Positions 17,838 through 25,693 of a stretch of 64,000 nt of DNA are shown here, piece by piece. Both the position numbers and the translations under genes were made by a program. Position 1 is the first letter of the stretch; each line of letters begins with the position of its first letter. The notes beneath the pieces are model-generated. The model did no database searches and was not told the DNA's origin. It was given only the letters and a program-made list of their open reading frames with translations. This stretch comes from Lachnospiraceae bacterium (lineage in GTDB: Bacteria; Bacillota; Clostridia; Lachnospirales; Lachnospiraceae): the NCBI GenBank assembly GCA_009774585.1, contig VSOA01000001.1, positions 1 through 64,000 on the forward strand, written 5' to 3'.

Positions 17838-18683
17838 ATGAGTCAGATTATTCTGGGGACAGGCACATATGCCTCGAAACCATACTATGTAGATAAATTT
17901 TATGTAAACCTATACTCGATAGAAGAATTGTGTTATCTTCTGGTAGAGAAAGCAGAACTGTTAGATCAGGACTTGATGCAGCGTGAGCTGGTGCAATGGA
18001 TTGACGAGCAGTGCGGGCTGAACGATTTGGCGCATACGCTCTATTCTCTGATGAATCAGAATGGTTCTGTCGTCGCCTTTGTGGGCACAATATTAGAATA
18101 CGTGAATCTGTACCCGGAGGAAATAGTTGCCCAGACGGAACAGGTCGTCAAGAGCAACGAAGGTTTGAATCCATATGAGCGCAAAAAAGCGAAGGCGGAT
18201 TATATGTTGCAGAATCGGAAATATTTCATGGCGCTTAAACAGTATTACAGTCTGCTTGAACAGATACCAGAGACGGACAAGACATTGCGCAGTGCAGTTT
18301 TTCATAATATGGGAGTGACATGCGCCGGGATGTTTATGTTCGTGCAGGCATCAGAATGGTTTATGCGGGCATGGGTACAAGACAGGAGCGATGAAAGTCT
18401 CGAGATGTATCTTACATCACTGCGCATGCATTATGAAGATAAAGAGTACATTACCTTTATTACGGATCATCCTGAATATCATGACGCATCGCTTAAGGTA
18501 GAGCGACGGATGAATCAGGCGTTAGGACAATTTGAGGGAACAGATGAGAATCGTATGCTGTTTACGCTTCAGGTGTTTAAGGAGGAAGGAAGCAGCACAG
18601 GAGGAAGCGACGTACAGTATTATCAGGAAATCGAGAAACTGACAGTCAGATTAAAAGAGCAGTACCGGGAATATGTGTCCTAA
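17838..18683 (+). CDS. Helical-repeat (TPR-like) protein, third gene of the operon
   Basis: A protein of about 281 aa that I do not recognise. After a short beta-like N-terminus (MSQIILGTGTYASKPYYVDK) it is helical. Residues about 125-215 contain TPR-like helix pairs: KADYMLQNRKYFMALKQYYSLLEQIP, then AVFHNMGVTCAGMFMFVQASEWFMRAW, where Tyr/Ala/Gly spacing fits a tetratricopeptide. The C-terminus is charged and probably coiled (about 255-281). ATG 17838 has AAAGG about 13 bases upstream; GTG 17826 would leave almost no room. It sits 36 bases after the Hsp70-like gene and 29 before the membrane protein, so it is probably an adaptor within one complex (inference). Confidence 0.75.
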   Translation: MSQIILGTGTYASKPYYVDKFYVNLYSIEELCYLLVEKAELLDQDLMQRELVQWIDEQCGLNDLAHTLYSLMNQNGSVVAFVGTILEYVNLYPEEIVAQTEQVVKSNEGLNPYERKKAKADYMLQNRKYFMALKQYYSLLEQIPETDKTLRSAVFHNMGVTCAGMFMFVQASEWFMRAWVQDRSDESLEMYLTSLRMHYEDKEYITFITDHPEYHDASLKVERRMNQALGQFEGTDENRMLFTLQVFKEEGSSTGGSDVQYYQEIEKLTVRLKEQYREYVS

Positions 18684-18712
18684 AAAATATTTGAACGGAG
18701 ACGGAGACGACG

Positions 18713-19897
18713 ATGGGTTGGTTTAAGAATTTGATTAACAAGTTTCGGAGAAGTGATGAATCTGAGGCATTTGATGAAGGATGGGAGGACGAAGAGGTCT
18801 CTCATCAGATAGATTATCATAATAAGGAACAGAGAAGCGATTATGTCAAAAACTGTCTTGAGCGGATGGCTGATGCTACCCGTGAGCTGGAAAACCTGAC
18901 ATTTGAATATGATATGGTCACTTCATATCTGAAAGATATGGAGGAAATAGAGGCGCTTCCTCCGGAAGAGAGCGAACAGCTGAAAGAATGTGCTAAGCGT
19001 GTTTCCCTTCTGCAGGACAGCAAGGCCGACTTCATGGAACGCCCCCGTAGGATTAGTGATGAGAAATATCAACAGATAGAACGGATTGCCGATGAGGTGG
19101 AGGAAGGGTATCAGAAACTGACCGAAACGGAAGAATATCAGGACTTGATCAGACAGGATTTAAACAGACTGGAAGGCGAGAAACATGCCTATCTGTATCG
19201 GAAGAATGAAGTGATGCACATCATATCGGATACGAGAGGTATGGCGTTTATTTGTGTGGCAGCGTTGGGATTATGCATTTTATTACTTCTGCTGTTACAG
19301 TTTTTCTTGGAAATGGATACGCAGGCGGGTTATCTGGTGACTGCTGCAGCGGCCGCCATTGCGATTACGGTGATTTATGTCAAACATGTGGATGCCAGAA
19401 AGGAGCTTCATCGCGTAGAGACAGGAATCAATAAGATTATTCTGTTGCAAAATAAAGTAAAAATACGTTATGTCAATAATACGAATCTGTTAGACTATCT
19501 CTACTTGAAGTATGGGGTGTCCAGCGCACAGGAATTAATCGAACTGTGGGAGAATTATAAGATTGAGAAAGAAGAACGGGAGAAATTCAGGAGAGCAGAA
19601 CTTGACCTTGATTATAATGAACAGGAACTTTTGCAGATTCTGAAGAGATATCAGATTAAAGATCCGGCAGTATGGCTGCATCAGACGGAGGCGATTTTAG
19701 ACCATAAAGAAATGGTGGAGATACGTCATAATCTGATTATCAGGAGACAGTCCTTAAGACGCCGGATGGATTATAATAAAGAAGTCGTGGCGGGCGGTTC
19801 TCAGAAAGAGATCAAAGCGCTGGTGGAGAAGTATCCGCAGTATGCCAAGGAGATTATGGCGTCGGTGGAGGAATATGAGAAGAAATTTGCAAAATAG
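18713..19897 (+). CDS. Two-TM coiled-coil membrane protein, fourth gene of the operon
   Basis: A 394-aa protein of unknown function. It has an acidic cytosolic N-terminus, a long coiled coil (about residues 40-170), two adjacent transmembrane helices (about 176-195 and 203-221) separated by a very short acidic loop (EMDTQ), and a second coiled-coil/helical region (about 222-394). Both large parts therefore face the cytoplasm. The hairpin-in-membrane layout suggests a membrane anchor for the soluble operon partners. No enzymatic motif is visible. It ends the operon; no T-run terminator was seen before the purF leader, so read-through into purF cannot be excluded. Confidence 0.8.
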   Translation: MGWFKNLINKFRRSDESEAFDEGWEDEEVSHQIDYHNKEQRSDYVKNCLERMADATRELENLTFEYDMVTSYLKDMEEIEALPPEESEQLKECAKRVSLLQDSKADFMERPRRISDEKYQQIERIADEVEEGYQKLTETEEYQDLIRQDLNRLEGEKHAYLYRKNEVMHIISDTRGMAFICVAALGLCILLLLLLQFFLEMDTQAGYLVTAAAAAIAITVIYVKHVDARKELHRVETGINKIILLQNKVKIRYVNNTNLLDYLYLKYGVSSAQELIELWENYKIEKEEREKFRRAELDLDYNEQELLQILKRYQIKDPAVWLHQTEAILDHKEMVEIRHNLIIRRQSLRRRMDYNKEVVAGGSQKEIKALVEKYPQYAKEIMASVEEYEKKFAK

Positions 19898-19993
19898 AAT
19901 GCTGACCGGTGTGACAGTTTTCGGGTAAGAGAAAAGGGAAAAGCAAACGAAGGGAATCCGTAAGCGGTTATACGAATGAGAGTATGCAGTGAA

Positions 19994-20057
19994 TGCAGCT
20001 TCGCCCATGTCTGTGAATGTGGAAGATTCACAGAGAGCATGTATGGGTAGAACTGCA
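19994..20057 (+). promoter_or_regulatory. Structured leader upstream of purF
   Basis: Three nested helices: TGCAG / CTGCA (19994-19998 with 20053-20057), GCCCAT / ATGGGT (20003-20008 with 20043-20048), and the perfect 9-bp TCTGTGAAT / ATTCACAGA (20010-20018 with 20026-20034) closed by a 7-base loop. It ends about 10 bases before the purF ribosome site (AGGAGAGG). I recognise no known riboswitch class. Confidence 0.5.
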
Positions 20058-20081
20058 TGAAAACGCAGGAGAGGATTCGGA

Positions 20082-21536
20082 ATGAATACAATAATGGAAC
20101 AGGAAGACAAGGCGGAGCAGACAGACAAATTAGGCGAGGAGTGCGGTGTATTCGGCATCTATGATTTTGACGGATCAGATGTGGCGTCCACAATCTATTA
20201 TGGTTTGTTTGCCTTGCAGCACAGAGGGCAGGAGAGTTGTGGTATTGCGGTCAGCGACACAGCCGGACCGAAAGGAAGGGTATTGAGTGCCAAGGAGATG
20301 GGGCTTCTGAACGAGAACTTTACCCCGGAAACCTTGGAGAAGCTAAAAGGCGATATCGGCATCGGGCATGTCCGCTATTCGACGACGGGCAGCAGTACAA
20401 GGGAAAACGCCCAGCCGCTTGTACTAAACTATGTCAAAGGCACATTGGGATTGGCACATAACGGAAATCTGATTAATGCGGGCGAACTTCGGCATGAATT
20501 GGAATATTCCGGTGCGATATTTCAGACGACGATAGATTCGGAGGTCATTGCCTATCATATTGCCAGAGAACGCTTAAACAGTAAGAGCGTAGAAGAGGCG
20601 GTGGGACGTGCCATGCATAAGATGAAAGGCGCTTACTCGCTGGTGATCATGTCGCCACGTAAGCTAATCGGTGCAAGGGACCCTTACGGATTCAAACCGC
20701 TTTGCATCGGAAAGAGAGACAATGCCTATATTCTTGCTTCGGAGACTTGTGCGCTCGATACCATCGGCGCAGAATTTGTGAGAGATGTGGAGCCGGGCGA
20801 AATTGTTACGATATCACCGGATAAGGGAATAGAATCCGATAAGAGCATGTGCCTTCCGAGAAAGCAGCATGGCAGATGTATCTTTGAGTATATTTATTTT
20901 GCCAGACCGGACAGCCGTATTGACGGCGTCAGCGTCTATCATTCACGTATTATGGCAGGCAGATTTCTGGCGATGGATTCGCCTGTGGAAGCCGATTTGG
21001 TGGTAGGTGTGCCGGAGTCGGGTAACTGTGCGGCGCTGGGTTATTCGATGCAGTCGGGCATCCCTTACGGACAAGCATTTGTGAAAAACACATATGTGGG
21101 ACGGACCTTTATTAAGCCGGGGCAGAAGAGCCGTGAGAGCAGCGTGCAGGTGAAACTTAACGCAGTCAAAGAGGCAGTAGCCGGTAAGCGCATTATTATG
21201 ATAGATGATTCCATTGTCAGAGGGACGACTTCGGATCGTATCGTCAGAATGCTTAGGGAAGCAGGAGCAAAAGAAGTACATATGAGAGTCAGTTCACCGC
21301 CGTTCCTATATCCTTGCTATTTCGGTACGGATGTACCGGCAAGAGAACAACTGATCGCCTATGAACGTTCCGTGGAGGATATCTGTAAAATAATCGGTGC
21401 GGATTCTCTTGGCTATCTTAAAATGGAACGGTTGGAGGAAATGGCGGAGGGACTGGAAATCTGTAAAGGATGCTTTACGGGGCAATATCCGCTTACGCCG
21501 CCCGAAGAGGACATCAGAGGAGAGTATGAGCGGTAA
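20082..21536 (+). CDS. purF: Amidophosphoribosyltransferase
   Basis: First committed step of purine synthesis: PRPP plus glutamine to phosphoribosylamine. The 484-aa product has a propeptide ending before Cys21 (EECGVFGIYD), the N-terminal nucleophile after processing. The phosphoribosyltransferase domain has the PRPP loop IIMIDDSIVRGTTS. C-terminal cysteines (GLEICKGCFTGQYP) together with Cys in GRCIFEYIYF indicate the Bacillus-type [4Fe-4S] enzyme. Start 20082 follows AGGAGAGG by 7 bases. A structured leader precedes it and purB follows within 1 kb, separated by a DUF3795 gene and a gene remnant. Confidence 0.95.
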   Translation: MNTIMEQEDKAEQTDKLGEECGVFGIYDFDGSDVASTIYYGLFALQHRGQESCGIAVSDTAGPKGRVLSAKEMGLLNENFTPETLEKLKGDIGIGHVRYSTTGSSTRENAQPLVLNYVKGTLGLAHNGNLINAGELRHELEYSGAIFQTTIDSEVIAYHIARERLNSKSVEEAVGRAMHKMKGAYSLVIMSPRKLIGARDPYGFKPLCIGKRDNAYILASETCALDTIGAEFVRDVEPGEIVTISPDKGIESDKSMCLPRKQHGRCIFEYIYFARPDSRIDGVSVYHSRIMAGRFLAMDSPVEADLVVGVPESGNCAALGYSMQSGIPYGQAFVKNTYVGRTFIKPGQKSRESSVQVKLNAVKEAVAGKRIIMIDDSIVRGTTSDRIVRMLREAGAKEVHMRVSSPPFLYPCYFGTDVPAREQLIAYERSVEDICKIIGADSLGYLKMERLEEMAEGLEICKGCFTGQYPLTPPEEDIRGEYER

Positions 21537-21563
21537 GAAGGGAACAGAAAGAAGGGGATTCGT

Positions 21564-21938
21564 ATGAAAAGAAAACTTGGAATTGCAAGATGCGGACTGG
21601 CATGTTGCCTGTGCTCCAAAAACGACAGCTGTAACGGATGCAGTGCCGGTGAATGTCCTGATAAAGAATGGTGTGAGAACCGGAACTGCTCCCTTGCAAG
21701 AGGAATATCAAATTGTTTCTTATGTGAAATTGACTGCAGGAGAGGGTTCTTATCGAAAGATAAACCTTATGCATTCACGGTGTTTGCGAAACGTTACGGA
21801 CTTGAAGCCCTGCTCGACTGTCTTGAAAGGAATGAAAAAAACGGCATAATTTATCATAGGGAAGGATTCTGCGGTGATTATGACGGTTTCGACGATGTAG
21901 AGAAATTGATTGATTTCATAAAAACCGGGCAGCGGTAA
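21564..21938 (+). CDS. DUF3795-type cysteine-rich protein
   Basis: A 124-aa cytosolic protein. Thirteen cysteines lie in its N-terminal half, arranged as CGLACCLCSKNDSCNGC, then CPDKEWCENRNC and CFLCEIDC, a pattern typical of DUF3795 proteins and consistent with zinc or iron-sulfur binding. The family has no firmly assigned function. It starts 27 bases after purF with AAGG-type ribosome site and is probably cotranscribed with it. A hairpin overlaps its stop codon. Confidence 0.8.
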   Translation: MKRKLGIARCGLACCLCSKNDSCNGCSAGECPDKEWCENRNCSLARGISNCFLCEIDCRRGFLSKDKPYAFTVFAKRYGLEALLDCLERNEKNGIIYHREGFCGDYDGFDDVEKLIDFIKTGQR

Positions 21939-21947
21939 CGCCCGGTT
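21923..21947 (+). terminator. GC-rich hairpin at the DUF3795 stop codon
   Basis: A perfect 8-bp stem AACCGGGC / GCCCGGTT around a 9-base loop, overlapping the stop codon. No T-run follows, so termination is uncertain; it may only protect the mRNA end. Confidence 0.35.
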
Positions 21948-22023
21948 CAACAGAAGAAAATGAACCCAAAACAGTACAAGGTTGAAAGAACATTCCTGAA
22001 AACGATGTGAAGGGGGAAATTGT

Positions 22024-22299
22024 ATGGCTGTACAGTACAGAAAATTAACGGAAAAGGAAATAGACCACTTTATTGAAATGAGAATCTGCCAACTGCGGGA
22101 GGAAGGCGCGACGGAGGATATAGATATCAGACCTGCCTTAGCGGATTATTATAACAGGCATATGGCGGATGGCACTTTTGTCTCGTGGCTGGCGGTTGAT
22201 GAGGATATAATCGTAGGGACGAGCGGAATGTCATTCATTGAGAAACCGCCATATTTTGGCTTTGTGAAAAACGGTAATTTTATGCAATACAATTTGTAG
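22024..22299 (+). pseudogene. Truncated GNAT acetyltransferase remnant
   Basis: Encodes 91 aa matching only the N-terminal half of a GNAT N-acetyltransferase: IRKLTEKEIDHF-like start, central WLAVDEDIIVGTSGMSF beta strands, and FIEKPPYFG. It then ends in unrelated VKNGNFMQYNL and a stop. The acetyl-CoA-binding loop (Q/RxxGxG/A) and everything after it are missing, and no continuation exists in the 42 bases before purB. It has a normal AAGGGGG-like ribosome site, so a short peptide may still be made. Probably a deletion remnant. Confidence 0.7.
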
Positions 22300-22341
22300 A
22301 GTGAAATTATAAATATATCTCAGAAGAATAGGAGAAAGACT

Positions 22342-23793
22342 ATGAGTACAGACAGATATGTAAGTCCGTTATCGGAACGTTATGCCAGCAAGGAGATGCA
22401 GTATATCTTTTCGCCGGATATGAAATTCAGAACATGGAGGAAGCTATGGATTGCTTTGGCGGAGACAGAGATGGAGTTAGGGTTATGTCAGAACGGAGAG
22501 CCGGTCATCACCCAAGAACAGATTGACGAATTAAAGGCACATGCCGAAGACATTAATTATGATGTGGCGAAAGCCCGTGAGAAGGAAGTGCGCCACGACG
22601 TGATGAGCCACGTTTATGCATATGGTAAACAGTGTCCGAAGGCGGCTGGCATTATACATCTGGGAGCGACGTCCTGTTATGTGGGAGATAACACGGATAT
22701 TATCGTGATGACGGAAGCTTTGAAGTTAGTGAAGAAGAAACTGGTCAACGTAATCGCTGAACTCGCCAAGTTTGCCGGACAGTATAAGAACCTGCCGACG
22801 CTCGCTTTTACCCATTTTCAGCCGGCGCAGCCGACAACGGTTGGTAAGCGGGCAACATTGTGGGCGCAGGAGTTTTGTCTTGATCTGGAAGATTTGGATT
22901 ATGTACTGTCCACAATGAAACTGCTTGGGTCCAAAGGAACGACGGGAACGCAGGCCTCATTTCTCGAATTGTTTGACGGGGATCAGGAAACCATTGACAA
23001 GATCGATCCGATGATTGCTGAGAAAATGGGGTTTGAGAAATGTTATCCGGTGTCGGGACAAACCTATTCCCGTAAGGTCGATACGAGGGTGTGCAACGTA
23101 CTTGCGGGAGTTGCCGCGTCGGCACATAAGATGTCTAACGATATCAGACTTCTGCAGCATCTGAAAGAAGTAGAAGAGCCTTTCGAGAAGAGCCAGATTG
23201 GGTCTTCCGCCATGGCTTACAAGAGAAATCCGATGAGAAGTGAGCGCATCGCTTCCTTGTCCAGATATGTGATGGTAGATGCCTTAAACCCGGCAATCAC
23301 CTCTGCAACCCAGTGGTTTGAAAGAACATTAGATGATTCGGCGAACAAGAGACTGTCTATTCCGGAGGCGTTCTTGGCGGTTGACGGCATTCTTGATTTG
23401 TGCCTGAATGTGGTGGACGGGCTGGTGGTCTATGACAAAGTGATTACAAAACGTCTGATGAGCGAGCTGCCCTTTATGGCGACGGAGAATATCATGATGG
23501 ATGCCGTGAAGCTGGGTGGCAATCGTCAGGAACTGCATGAGAAGATCAGAGAGCTGTCCATGGAGGCGGGAGCCAACGTGAAACGTGAAGGAAAGGAAAA
23601 CAATTTGTTAGAACTGATTGCCGCGGATCCCGCTTTCAATTTGACGCAGGAAGAGCTGGCAAAGACGATGGATCCGTCCAGATATGTAGGTCGTGCGCCT
23701 CTTCAGGTGGAGAAATTCTTATCGGAGGTTGTAAATCCGATATTAGAAGAAAACAAAGAACTGCTTGGCATGAAAGCTGAGATTAACGTGTAG
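22342..23793 (+). CDS. purB: Adenylosuccinate lyase
   Basis: Releases fumarate from SAICAR and from adenylosuccinate in purine and AMP synthesis. The 483-aa product belongs to the fumarase/aspartase superfamily, with the signature loop GSSAMAYKRNPMRSER, the HDVMSHVYAY region with catalytic His, and GATSCYVGDNTD. Start 22342 has AGGAG about 8 bases upstream. It lies downstream of purF, DUF3795 and the GNAT remnant on the same strand. Confidence 0.95.
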   Translation: MSTDRYVSPLSERYASKEMQYIFSPDMKFRTWRKLWIALAETEMELGLCQNGEPVITQEQIDELKAHAEDINYDVAKAREKEVRHDVMSHVYAYGKQCPKAAGIIHLGATSCYVGDNTDIIVMTEALKLVKKKLVNVIAELAKFAGQYKNLPTLAFTHFQPAQPTTVGKRATLWAQEFCLDLEDLDYVLSTMKLLGSKGTTGTQASFLELFDGDQETIDKIDPMIAEKMGFEKCYPVSGQTYSRKVDTRVCNVLAGVAASAHKMSNDIRLLQHLKEVEEPFEKSQIGSSAMAYKRNPMRSERIASLSRYVMVDALNPAITSATQWFERTLDDSANKRLSIPEAFLAVDGILDLCLNVVDGLVVYDKVITKRLMSELPFMATENIMMDAVKLGGNRQELHEKIRELSMEAGANVKREGKENNLLELIAADPAFNLTQEELAKTMDPSRYVGRAPLQVEKFLSEVVNPILEENKELLGMKAEINV

Positions 23794-23829
23794 ACGGCAG
23801 GATGACTACGAAGGAAAACCGGTGGCAGT

Positions 23830-24999
23830 GTGCATAAGAGAAATCAAGATACCAGAACAAAAAAGATAAAACATAATTTCATAATGTGTGCCGCATTTCT
23901 TTGTATGGTGATTTTGATATCCGCACTTCACCCGTTGTATATTTGCGCAGTGGGTGAGAATATGACAGCGGATGAAGAGTCTGAGCGGCAGAAAGCTGAC
24001 AGTCAGCTTCTTGCAGAATACGAGGATTATCTGGCGAGGCTTAATGCCCCTCAGAGAGGGTGGGAGATTGACGACAACGGGTTTCGCGTGATAGAGAATC
24101 AGATTTTTCCGATTGAGACAAACTGTTTTGGAGAGGTCTCGCTTGTTCCGGCTATGGAGGAGAAATATCACCGCCTTGCATTGTTTTTTACAAAAGAGGA
24201 CGGGACGGTCATTTACAGAACGGATCAACTGGCCGTTAACAGTTGGAATATCGGCAGTTTAGAACAGCCGATTCGTGCCATCAGTGCAGTATCGTTTCAG
24301 GATTTAAACCGGGATGGCAGAATGGATATCATATTGATTGCTGATTGCAGGAACAAGACGGGTTCCTATTCGGGTAAGACATATAAGGTAGGCGACGTGC
24401 TTTTTCAAGGCGACGACGGATTTTATCGTGATTACCGTATTTCTGATAAGATTAACAGATTTGGGATGAACAAAAGTGCGGAGAGTATCATTGCCTATGT
24501 CAGAGACGGACATTCGACGGAATTTCTCTATACGGCATCAACGAAGAATGAACTTTTAAGAAACGGATTCGTCATTACCGCTGAGCAGGATTACTCCAGA
24601 CAATTTGAGAAACTGGGATATCTGGAAGTAATGCCGGGAACGTACAAGATGGCGGAGTTCGCCACGTTTATGATTTATCTTGTGAACGAGCAGGGTAATA
24701 TCGTGTGGAGTTTCCAGCCAATGGGGGATTTTGATAATCTGTATGCACTCAAAGGGATAGCCTGCAGGGATATCGACGGGGACGGCATGAAAGACATTCT
24801 TGTGCTTGCGCGTTATAGTTACGCAGGCAGTAATAACGAAGTGCTCATAAAGAGTGATTATGAGATTTATTACCAGCGTACCGGCGGATTTGAGACAGAT
24901 ACGGAAGTGAAGAAGAAAGTAATGTGCAACGATGAAGATACGGTTGCGGGACTTGTAGAGAAGGCGAGAGCCTATTGGGGGTGGAGTCCGGAGACATGA
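23830..24999 (+). CDS. Membrane-anchored FG-GAP/VCBS-like extracellular protein
   Basis: A 389-aa protein with a basic start and one N-terminal hydrophobic helix (about residues 17-37), serving as a signal peptide or anchor; no lipobox is seen. The rest is probably outside the cell. Two calcium-loop/FG-GAP motifs are visible, DLNRDGRMDIILI (about 160-172) and DIDGDGMKDILVLA (about 318-331), as in beta-propeller integrin-alpha-like repeats. The start appears to be GTG 23830 (AAGGA about 14 bases upstream). Its last four bases overlap the response-regulator start (ATGA), which indicates translational coupling and suggests it supplies the input to this two-component system. Confidence 0.75.
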   Translation: MHKRNQDTRTKKIKHNFIMCAAFLCMVILISALHPLYICAVGENMTADEESERQKADSQLLAEYEDYLARLNAPQRGWEIDDNGFRVIENQIFPIETNCFGEVSLVPAMEEKYHRLALFFTKEDGTVIYRTDQLAVNSWNIGSLEQPIRAISAVSFQDLNRDGRMDIILIADCRNKTGSYSGKTYKVGDVLFQGDDGFYRDYRISDKINRFGMNKSAESIIAYVRDGHSTEFLYTASTKNELLRNGFVITAEQDYSRQFEKLGYLEVMPGTYKMAEFATFMIYLVNEQGNIVWSFQPMGDFDNLYALKGIACRDIDGDGMKDILVLARYSYAGSNNEVLIKSDYEIYYQRTGGFETDTEVKKKVMCNDEDTVAGLVEKARAYWGWSPET

Positions 25000-25652
25000 T
25001 TAAGATACTGATTGTAGACGATGAAAAACCGATTTGTGATTTGATTGATATGAATCTGTCGGCGGCAGGATATTCCTGTACGGCGGTACAGGACGGGCTG
25101 GAGGCGATAGATGCGGTTGAGAACAACACGTTCGACCTAGTGCTGCTTGACATTATGCTGCCGGGGGCGGACGGCTATGACGTGATGGACTACATAAAAC
25201 CGTATAAAGTTCCTGTCATATTTATCTCGGCAAAACATGAGGTGAGAGACAGAGTGAAAGGGCTGAAACTTGGAGCGGATGATTATCTGGTCAAGCCCTT
25301 TGACGTGACGGAACTTCTTGCGAGAGTGGAGGCAGTTCTGCGTAGATACAACAAGGCTGAGAAGAAGCTTACCGTCGGAGAGATTGAGATTGATATTGAA
25401 GCGAGGCGGGTGACGCGGGCAGGGAATCCTGTACCTCTTACCAGTAAGGAATTTGATTTGCTGATGCTTTTTGCAGAGAACAGAAATGTTGCTTTGTTTC
25501 GTGAGAATCTGTATGAAAAAGTATGGGATGACGAGTACTATGCTAACAGCAGAACATTGGATTTGCATGTACAGAGGCTCAGAAAGAAGCTTGGCTGGGA
25601 GAAAAACCTTGTGGCGGTCTACAAGGTAGGGTATCGGCTGGAAGTGAAATGA
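24996..25652 (+). CDS. OmpR/PhoB-family response regulator
   Basis: A 218-aa transcription regulator: N-terminal receiver with acidic pair Asp8-Asp9, phospho-acceptor Asp52 in LLDIMLPG and Lys in LVKPFD; C-terminal winged helix with RVTRAGNPVPLTSKEFDLL and SRTLDLHVQRLRKKLG. The ATG overlaps the upstream stop (ATGA). The partner kinase starts 41 bases after its stop. OmpR-type regulators bind tandem half-sites about 11 bases apart. Exactly such an array lies at 27924-27989 downstream in this cluster, making it the likely binder. Confidence 0.93.
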   Translation: MIKILIVDDEKPICDLIDMNLSAAGYSCTAVQDGLEAIDAVENNTFDLVLLDIMLPGADGYDVMDYIKPYKVPVIFISAKHEVRDRVKGLKLGADDYLVKPFDVTELLARVEAVLRRYNKAEKKLTVGEIEIDIEARRVTRAGNPVPLTSKEFDLLMLFAENRNVALFRENLYEKVWDDEYYANSRTLDLHVQRLRKKLGWEKNLVAVYKVGYRLEVK

Positions 25653-25693
25653 GGTAAGGTTCTTCGGAATTTACTTTACATGTGGAGATGAAG

